NCBI RefSeq assembly: GCF_021018895.1
Contig: NC_079384.1
Location: forward strand, 5,194,140-5,258,139
Origin: Seriola aureovittata
Lineage: Eukaryota > Chordata > Actinopteri > Carangiformes > Carangidae
Reading direction: 5' to 3'
DNA length: 64,000 nucleotides
Positions 57,540-64,000 of the stretch are shown piece after piece. The notes beneath the pieces are model-generated. The model saw nothing but the letters and a program-made list of their open reading frames with translations, made no database searches and was not told the origin of the DNA. The translations under genes and the position numbers were made by a program. Position 1 is the stretch's first letter, and the number at the start of each line of letters is the position of its first letter.

Positions 57540-59154
57540 CTGGTCAGTGTATAGAGGGGCTTGTAATGATGTTGGTCTGGCTGGACTCACGGCCGTAGAA
57601 CACAAGCCATTCGTTACACAGAGACAGTTACACACCAGGCTAAATGAGGCTTGTCCAACAGTCTGGCTGGAGGTGTGTTTAAGGGTGTGTGTGTGTAGGT
57701 GTGTCTTAAGAGTGTTACTGTTTTTAAGTATGAGTGTGAAGTGTGTGGTTCTGTGTGTGTGCTAATGCTCCACTGTGCCATGTCACCGAGCTCATAAAAG
57801 CCATCACAACGGACGCTAACCTCAGAACCCGCATGAAACAAAAAAGGAAAAGAAAGTGGCCCTTGATGTGAGAGGAATCAGAATTGAGCTCATTACTTTT
57901 TCCACAATGAGAAAGTTGTTTGTGTGACACTCCTAATTCTAATACTTGTGCATAGCCCGCTTTTATTTGGAAATTTCTCTGGCTGTCCTCTTTACTCTTC
58001 TCAACACGCTAGGTCTGCTCACTTTTTCTGAGCCGCATTTTCCAGAAAAGGCAATAAGTTTGACATAATTGACAATAAACAGAGCATAAGCAGATTAATT
58101 AAATCAGCTCAAGACAAACATTGTAAAATGAGCTTTCTTTTGGATCCGAGCAAAGAGACCAAAGACTTTAAAATCCTGCCTGTGTGCCAGTGACAGAAGA
58201 AGAAGAAAAAAAAAGCCCTCAAGTAGTTAGAGGACAAAATTGATAACATAATGAAAGACTGTATTCCAAAACAATAATCTGTATGGTCCTGGCTTTACAG
58301 CCGCTTTGGGCTGCAAACAAATTAACTTCTTGCCATTGATTTACTCACAAAGAAAAAGAAAAGAAAAAAAGGCTGATGCTGCAAACATCGTTTCTTTTTA
58401 CGTCTGTGTCCAATCTCTCCTCTTGTCTTAGTGTTCGCTTTCTGAAGGATCATTTTCAGAAACACTTGGCTTCACGTTCAGGAAGTTATATTCACACTTG
58501 GGAGCTGCCAGTTTAACCAAAGTCGACCATCTAACAGCCCCCCCCACCCCACACACACACACACACGCACACAAACACACACACAAACACACAGTGGTCT
58601 GATCCTTTCCTCTGAACTCATTCAGTAGCCTCTAATAAAATTCTTTCATACATTACATTTGGCTTGGTGCAGGAATGTTCAGGTAATTTGGCACGAAGGT
58701 CCAAGTGTAAGTGACAATTTGGAGCGAACATAACACAGATACGGGTGAGAGGATTAAACATGATCCGGAGCATCCACATTTCATTCATTTTAAAAGGCAG
58801 TTGTCAGTTAAGAAAACCTTCGGCAGCTGGATATAATACTATGAGACAGGATTTCACAGCTCCAGAACATTATCATGGAAGCAATCGGTTTATTCTCTTT
58901 CTGGACAATCACAAAGTAAACAGTAGAAAATAGACTGTTCACTTTACCAGTGTGCACTTGTGAGCGTTTGTTGCGCCGGTGCAGCGCGATGATGGATGAC
59001 ACTTTTTATTTTTTTTGCCACACAAGCCTGAATCAGCTGCTGCTGGAGCCCCGTATGTTGCAGTGTGGTGGTCTCATCTAAATGATTGAGAGCGCTGTAT
59101 TTTTTTCCCCATGCAGTGCTAATGTCCGACTTTAACAAGTTTTTTTTTCTTTTT
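57540..59154. other. Anonymous noncoding DNA
   Basis: No gene is recognised. An imperfect CA stretch at 58,551-58,593 follows a short C-run. Confidence 0.5.
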
Positions 59155-59330
59155 CAAGATTATTTTTTGGGCATTTGCACCTTTTATTTTTAATTTTTTT
59201 GGGCAGCTGACAGTGGAGAGACAATCATGACATACAGCACAGGTTCCCGCCTGGAATCGAACCATGGATGTTGCAGTGATGTGACACGTGCTGTAATTGT
59301 TTTAACCGATCTCCGCGCTCTGTCGCTGTG
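59155..59330 (-). repeat. tRNA-derived SINE remnant
   Basis: Minus-strand B-box GGTTCGATTCC (plus 59,253-59,263), then AGGCGGGAACCTGTGCTGTA, TGTCATGATTGTCTCTCCAC, TGTCAGCTGCCC and an A/T-rich TTAAAAATAAAAGGTGCAAA tail. The tail word (AAAAGGTGCAAATGCCCAAA) matches the recalled AAGGCAAAAATGCCC end of the family. The A-box region is weak. Same family as 34,012-34,090. Confidence 0.65.
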
Positions 59331-59589
59331 AATGAATGAACTTAAACACGGCTGCTGTATATTCACTAACGACAGAGGAACCTTCCAGTGTTTGTTTCAT
59401 ATCACAGAAAGAATAAAAGAATGTAAACACGGATTTTGTGTCAAAAAACGCACCGTGAAAACCCAATAAAACAGCACACATTAAGTAATATATATAGTAA
59501 TATTAAGTATATAAAGTAATATACACCTACACCCCACTGGAAAATTCCCCATCATCCATTCATTTTCTATAACCGCTCTTTTGGAGTAC

Positions 59590-59659
59590 GGTGGCCCTGA
59601 AGCTCAACACACGCAAATAGACAAAACACAAGCAGATTCAGAAGATTCATCATTCATGT

Positions 59660-59712
<53 letters not shown>

Positions 59713-59966
59713 GTTGCAAATACACACAACCAATAAACACAAGCTGCAAATAGCAAATACAGAAACACGCTGCAAGTAGCACAGATGACACAGATGAGAC
59801 GGTGTTTCCAGTGTTTAGTGCAGAGCAGTCAACATGTGCTCCTTGCATTGTGTTTGTTTGTGTCGTGTGTATTTGCAGTGTATTGATGGTTTTCTTAATT
59901 TGCTTTTGTTTTGTCTCTTTACATGTGTTTTCCTGAGTTGCAGTGCGTTGAGCTGGCACTTTTCAA
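59590..59966. mobile_element. Foldback (long inverted-repeat) element with embedded (CA) array
   Basis: The left half (AGCTCAAC at 59,601-59,608; ATAGACAAAACACAAGCAGA then TTCAGAA at 59,618-59,643; AACACAAGCTGCAAATAGCA at 59,736-59,755) is mirrored by the right half. On the right, GTTGAGCT lies at 59,947-59,954, TTCTTAATTTGCTTTTGTTT then TGTCTCT at 59,892-59,918, and GTATTTGCAGTGTATTGAT near 59,868. Arms are roughly 120-150 bp and diverged, and the (CA)n array lies inside the left arm. No coding capacity. I recall similar words from other fish sequences. Confidence 0.65.
59660..59712. repeat. (CA)26 microsatellite
   Basis: CA run of 53 bases with a single G interruption at 59,685, inside the foldback element. 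Confidence 0.97.
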
Positions 59967-60037
59967 CGCATGCTACATCCTCCTTAAAGTGGTTTAGAGG
60001 GGGATCAATATTACATCAGGCTTAGATTAACCTACAT

Positions 60038-60040
<3 letters not shown>

Positions 60041-60069
<29 letters not shown>
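60041..60069. repeat. (TC)14 microsatellite
   Basis: A pure TC run of 29 bases; a second TC array lies at 60,123-60,145. Confidence 0.96.
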
Positions 60070-60073
<4 letters not shown>

Positions 60074-60122
60074 CCTCTCATCATTGATTTGTTTTCACTC
60101 GCTGAATGAAATCAACCTTCTG

Positions 60123-60145
60123 CTCTCTCTCTCTCTCTCTCTCTC
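60123..60145. repeat. (CT)11 microsatellite
   Basis: A pure CT run of 23 bases. Confidence 0.95.
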
Positions 60146-60387
60146 CCTCGCTCTCAGCCCACAATTCATTTAGCTGTCTTGCCATTCCTCCTACCTTACA
60201 TTCCTCCGCTGCGCCCCTCTCCCTTCTCTCTGTTTCCTCCATAATGATGTTAATAAAGTGAGCAGAATGGATTATCCAGATTCCCATGGCAGCTGGCCTG
60301 CCCTCTGCTCCGTCTCCTGCTCCCCCGTCTGTTTACTGCAGGGAATCATTCACTTAGTCTTATCGCTTTGCACCCGCGCTATCTGAG

Positions 60388-60434
60388 CACACACAACGAA
60401 CACACACACTCACACACACACACACAAACACACA
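60388..60434. repeat. Imperfect CA repeat
   Basis: CA-rich stretch with GAA, T and AA interruptions. Confidence 0.9.
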
Positions 60435-60590
60435 GGCCATGCAAACACATATATACTGATTAGTGGCCTGTTTACACGGCTGTGATGGGAACACAAGGCA
60501 ACGTGAAGAGATGGGAAACACAGACGGGATTTGATGGAAGATTTTGGAAACTAAAGACACAGATTGAACCTGCTTGTAATGTAGAGGATC

Positions 60591-60616
60591 AGAAAGAAAG
60601 AAAGAAAGAAAGAAAG
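60591..60616. repeat. (GAAA)6 microsatellite
   Basis: Six perfect GAAA units. Confidence 0.95.
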
Positions 60617-60853
60617 GCAGCATCATCTAAATGTTTTCCAAATGTTTCCTCCCTAAAACACTAAGGAGACATCAGTGCACAGAAACAGGCCCATATTCCC
60701 ACCATTGGTCACGGTGTAATTGCTCTAGCAAACCTCTCCCGAATCTAATATAAACTAACGAGGCAGATCACTCCATCAGACGTTAGCAGACAGTGGACAG
60801 TGAGCAGAGAAACATGCTGTAGTTCCATTAGGACCAAGGTTTCTCAGGGCTGT

Positions 60854-60887
60854 GGGGGGAGGAAGAAAAGGAGGGGGGGCGGGGGGG
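60854..60887 (+). repeat. G-rich tract
   Basis: G runs of 6, 7 and 7 in a polypurine context, separated by a GGAAGAAAAGGA linker and a single C. Confidence 0.88.
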
Positions 60888-61301
60888 TTGCCTGGATGTG
60901 GTATTTGTCCAGTTTTAATAAGTTAAGCTTCTACATACCGCATGCTTGTTCTTCATTACTCTCTCCCTCTGTCCCTTGTTGGTTGTTACCACAGTTACTC
61001 TTCCTGTAAAACAAGAGAAGAAAAACCAGCGTCGAAATAAAATCATATCGGGCGATGAGGATTAGAGGAGTATTAAGTGAGAAGCAGCTGTGAGAGGTGA
61101 TTTACTGGCGCTGACCAGGATGCACCTCTCCCTTCCATCATTGCCCTGAATGGGAAAAGGAATCTGAAAACTACTGACAAAGGCCAGGCCAGCTGTTGTT
61201 GTCTTACAGTGAGAGATCGGGCACATCTGGAGGATATCAAAAGGAACAGGTAGTGTGATTTTCCCAGACATGCTACCCGGCGCAGCGATGCCTCCGTAGA
61301 G

Positions 61302-62326
61302 CAGTGGAGGAATGTACAGTAAGGACTCGAGCACTTGACCTAAGTATACACTCTACGTACTTGTACTTTTACTTTTCACAAAGTGTATCCATCATACTTG
61401 GACCTCACATTTCAGAGGTAAATATTGTATAGTTACTCATCAATTTTACACACACTCAGTTTATGAAGAGCTTGTAAAATATGATGCACTGATATAAATT
61501 GAAGAACCCACCTGTCTATAAAAGTTTAAATGAGCCTCAACTCAAACATTTACAACAGTAAAATGCTACGCAGCCAATTATCTAGTAACATTTAGAGCAA
61601 AACTTGTTGGGTTGTTTTGCTTGTATTGGCAGCTACTGTCAATCAAATCTGATCAAACCACACCCACAATGACTTCACAAAGCAGATTAGCTTCTAAGAC
61701 CCAATGTTTTATTTTTTTTCAAAAGTTGGACTGTGATTGTTCCTTGTTTATCGATTGCACTTAATTTGGAAAGTCCGCCAACACAGAGTTTGTCTAATCT
61801 TTGTTTAAGATTCTAATGTTCAACAGCGCTGAATGAATGAATGTTGGACATTAGCTGAGATGTTGAAATGTTGCAAATACTCTGTAAACTGTATAAAATA
61901 GGAGCCAAATATCTAATGTCTTTAAGCAAATACTGAGGACTTCGAAATATCTTATTTTCAAATGAGTCTTCAAACATTACTCACGTGTCTATGAACACGT
62001 TTACTGCAATTGTTCCATCACGCTGACTGTGAAGAGAACTGTTTTCTTAATGCAATTCCTGTGCAAGCGATTAAGGCTAAAATCCACAGTTTGAATTAAT
62101 TAAATTAAGTGGGGTTCAAGCATATTATTGTCTTTTTATAGAACCAAAAATCCCTCATTTTCTTTCTCCTTCTTTCTGTATTTGCCACTAAAAAGACTGT
62201 AAATCTGTAAATCTTCTCCCCCCCCATCATTAAAATCAATATAGGACTTTTATATTTAGTGGAGCGTTTTCACTGTGTGGTGTTGCTACTTTTACTTAAG
62301 CAGAGGAACTGAATTCTTCTGCCGGT
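61302..62326 (+). repeat. TACTTNAGTAAAAGTA family copy, both ends present
   Basis: The left end CAGTGGAGGAATGTACAGTA (61,302) and the right end GCTACTTTTACTTAAGCAGA then GGAACTGAATTCTTCTGCC (62,286-62,323) are in inverted orientation, as expected of this element's terminal inverted repeats. The left interior (CATTTCAGAGGTAAATATTG, AAAATATGATGCACTGATAT, TTTACAACAGTAAAATGCTA) follows the recalled consensus to about 61,600. Sequence from about 61,600 to 62,220 does not, which suggests an internal insertion or a longer variant. Confidence 0.55.
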
Positions 62327-63302
62327 GAGAAGTTAAATAAAACTTCTCAGACCTGTCCGACAGCTGACGAGAGAGCTGAGGCAGGAAAAGAAAACCTTCC
62401 TTTCTTTCGTGAGGATGGAGTCAGACGAAGCGGCCGTCTACCTGCGGGGGAATAACCAACACAACGGCAGAAAACAGGGTGAAACAGGGAGCAATAAGTA
62501 AGAGGGGAAAAAAGATTTGTGAAAGTAAACGCAGTAAAGAGGAATGAAGGGGGAAGAGAAGGAAACAGAGGTGAGATTGTGGCAAAGGGGTGAGAGGGAA
62601 GACGGGGGGGAGAGGAGGGGTGGGGGGGCAGGAAGAGAGGCACCAGCCAATTGGTGGAAATGGGATGAAGACTATACCTGAGAATGAATAAACACATTGC
62701 AATTCCTTAACACAGTTAGCCAGTTAGCTAAGAGGTGTGCACATGCCAGCTCCGAAGATTCGTTACGGCCTCAATCAAGTCATCCACAGTCGAATGTGCT
62801 GGCAGTCGATACGGAATCGAAATGGAAAAGTGCTTGATTGAGTTTAGAAAGGAATAGTTCTTAAAGAATTAGGAATAGGAATACTTCTGTCTTTGTGTTG
62901 GTCGCGGTACAACACTTGGATGTTAGAGCTCTTTTCACTTTGCTCTCGGAGGTCAGGATGACGCAGCAACTGAGGAGACCAATTAAATTTAAGCAAAACG
63001 GGAGGAACAACTCTTCCCTAATCCTCCCCCATCCTCCACGCCCCCCCGACAACTCTCCGGCCTTTTCCTTCCCTTCATTCATTCAGTCCCGCTCCTCTCG
63101 TCTTTCAGACATCATCCATACGTCCATATATCTTTTTCCATTAGTCAGCGACTCTATCCATCTATCAAAATATCTAAATCTCTTATCCCTGTCCTCATCG
63201 CCCCCATCTCGCTCCGCAGCGGGGCTCAGCAGAGCGCCACCGGGCTCAAGGCAAACCTAATTTGGGCTCTTAATTTCTGTCAGCCCTGTTGGACGCAGTC
63301 AT
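62327..63302. other. Anonymous DNA, increasingly GC- and CpG-rich
   Basis: A polypurine, G-rich stretch lies at 62,587-62,632 (G7, G4, G7 runs). The interval 63,190-63,300 is repeat-free and CpG-richer (CTCGCTCCGCAGCGGGGCTC, AGCGCCACCGGGC). No exon is identified. Confidence 0.45.
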
Positions 63303-63344
63303 GAGGAGGAGGAGGAGGAGGAGGAGGAGGGGGAGGGGGAGGGG
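63303..63344 (+). repeat. (GGA)n polypurine tract
   Basis: 42 uninterrupted purines, mostly GGA/GAG units then GGGGGA units. Such mirror-type polypurine can form triplex (H-DNA). Confidence 0.93.
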
Positions 63345-63474
63345 TCTGTATGCAGCCTCGAGCGAGAAGAGGGAACAGTGCAAAATGTTCTTGCTCCTCT
63401 TTTTTTTTTTTTCTACCTCTCTCGTCACTTTTCTTTATTGTCCCCCTTCGTCTCTCTCCAAATATGTTTGCACT

Positions 63475-63544
63475 CCTCTCTCTCTCTCTCTGCCGCCCCC
63501 TCCTCCCCAAGCCCCCCCCCCACCCCACCCCCCCACCCCCTCCC
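63475..63544. repeat. (TC)n and C-rich polypyrimidine tract
   Basis: A TC array (63,475-63,491) leads into C runs of 10, 4, 7 and 5 (63,512-63,540) separated by single A. This gives i-motif potential on the plus strand and G-quadruplex potential on the minus strand. Confidence 0.92.
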
Positions 63545-63548
63545 ATTC

Positions 63549-63574
63549 TAATTAATTCTGCTGTGAATTAATTA
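63549..63574. promoter_or_regulatory. Homeodomain-type palindrome
   Basis: TAATTAATTC (63,549-63,558) and GAATTAATTA (63,565-63,574) are exact reverse complements with a 6-base spacer TGCTGT. Each arm carries the homeodomain core TAATTA. The sequence that follows to about 63,780 is repeat-free. Regulatory role is inferred. Confidence 0.35.
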
Positions 63575-64000
63575 TCAGGAGGAATCTTCCCAAAACAGAG
63601 GAGAGAGGGGCGAGAGCGGGGAGTAATAGAGAGGGGATCTGCATTAATCACCCCTCTATTCCTCAGCAACAGAAAAATGAAAAGCTTGAAACAAAAGAGG
63701 CCACGAAATGAAAGAACAGCACAACAAAAACACGATAAACAAAATTGTTTACTTCGCCCTCACCTCCGCAGCTGAAACCCCATGGGGATGTGATTAGGAA
63801 AACAGAGCTCTTTCTCTCCCTCTTCTTCTTCTCTTGTTTTTTTTTTTTTTTTTTTCCCTGCCCCTCCTTTGCTCCGCTCGCTCTTCTTTGATGAAGTTGT
63901 GGGAGTTCAGAGGGAAGCGGCGCGGCTGGGATATCGCCCGAGCACAAAGCACCATGGGAAGAGCAAACTTTGGCTCATCTGAGGAGGAGAGGGCTGGGAA
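63575..64000. other. Anonymous repeat-free DNA near the window edge
   Basis: No exon is identified. A T19 run lies at 63,837-63,855. The last 100 bases are CpG-richer (GAAGCGGCGCGGCTGGG, ATCGCCCGAGC), which may mean a gene or promoter lies beyond the window. Confidence 0.4.

Larger units (their letters stand above)
59967..61301. other. Anonymous DNA, candidate regulatory stretch near 60.2-60.35 kb
   Basis: It contains TC arrays and CA-rich, GAAA and G-rich patches listed separately. The interval 60,150-60,360 is repeat-poor and carries GGATTATCC (60,269-60,277), an OTX/PITX-type word. No exon is identified. The 90-codon minus-strand frame at 61,062-61,334 has no recognisable domain and runs into the repeat that follows. 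Confidence 0.35.

Noticed and set aside
57201..57635. 144-codon minus-strand frame with Pro-rich tail and an acceptor-like CATTCTGTCCACAG
   Set aside because: Much of the frame is Thr-His from a CA array and Pro from the G-rich tract; no domain and no consistent downstream exon.
61062..61334. 90-codon minus-strand frame as coding
   Set aside because: Begins inside an interspersed repeat and shows no recognisable protein; kept only as anonymous sequence.
1..64000. CRISPR arrays, operons, phage or plasmid features
   Set aside because: Composition, microsatellite density, SINE/LINE remnants and absence of dense coding all point to vertebrate nuclear DNA; no spacer-repeat arrays are seen.

Overview
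This 64 kb window reads as teleost fish nuclear DNA, most likely from a spiny-rayed (percomorph-type) genome. It is AT-rich. A (CA)n/(TG)n array occurs roughly every 2 kb, and there are many decayed interspersed repeats whose words I recognise from memory as common in fish genomes. These include tRNA-derived SINE heads, the LINE/SINE 3' tail containing AAGTCGCTTTGGATAAAAGC, CR1/L2/Rex-type reverse-transcriptase fragments, and short elements with terminal inverted repeats. No database search was possible, so family names are given only to the level the sequence supports.

I could not identify any host protein-coding exon with confidence. The longest open frames (164-165 codons) are about what chance gives in 64 kb: about 6,000 stop-to-stop intervals times (61/64)^165 is about 2. 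Several of them begin at GTG or TTG, not ATG. The one long frame with a recognisable protein signature (40.2-40.8 kb) is a LINE reverse-transcriptase remnant. The window is therefore best read as intergenic DNA or a very large intron. Two low-confidence exceptions are noted: a 76-codon single-pass-membrane ORF followed by AATAAA and a GT-rich stretch (25.37-25.63 kb), and a CpG-rich promoter-like block with short ORFs on both strands (44.4-45.0 kb).

Layout: 0-5 kb holds a repeat carrying nuclear-receptor-type sites (1.2-1.6 kb) and a minus-strand LINE C-terminus (3.0 kb). 5-15 kb is microsatellites, hairpins and copies of a TACTTNAGTAAAAGTA element. 15.6-16.1 kb is a LINE fragment. 16.9-17.1 kb has CTCF-like and PBX/MEIS-like sites beside a (TG)37 array. 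18-25 kb contains two tRNA-like SINE heads and a candidate conserved noncoding block. 26.3-26.6 kb holds the second nuclear-receptor-site repeat. 28.5 and 37.5-37.9 kb carry two copies of one inverted-repeat element. 30.6 kb, 36.1 kb and 38.0-38.7 kb are other repeat families. 40.1-41.5 kb is a decayed LINE. 44.4-45.0 kb is the CpG-rich block. 45-59 kb is mostly anonymous DNA with microsatellites and G-rich tracts. 59.2-62.3 kb is rich in SINE and foldback elements. 63.3-63.9 kb has polypurine and polypyrimidine tracts and a homeodomain-type palindrome, suggesting regulatory DNA near the window edge.

Nothing here forms an operon-like or defence-like system. The most interesting signals are the repeat that packages ERE, ERR/SF1-type and DR1-type sites, the foldback element at 59.6-60.0 kb, the unrecognised small membrane ORF, and the CpG-rich block.
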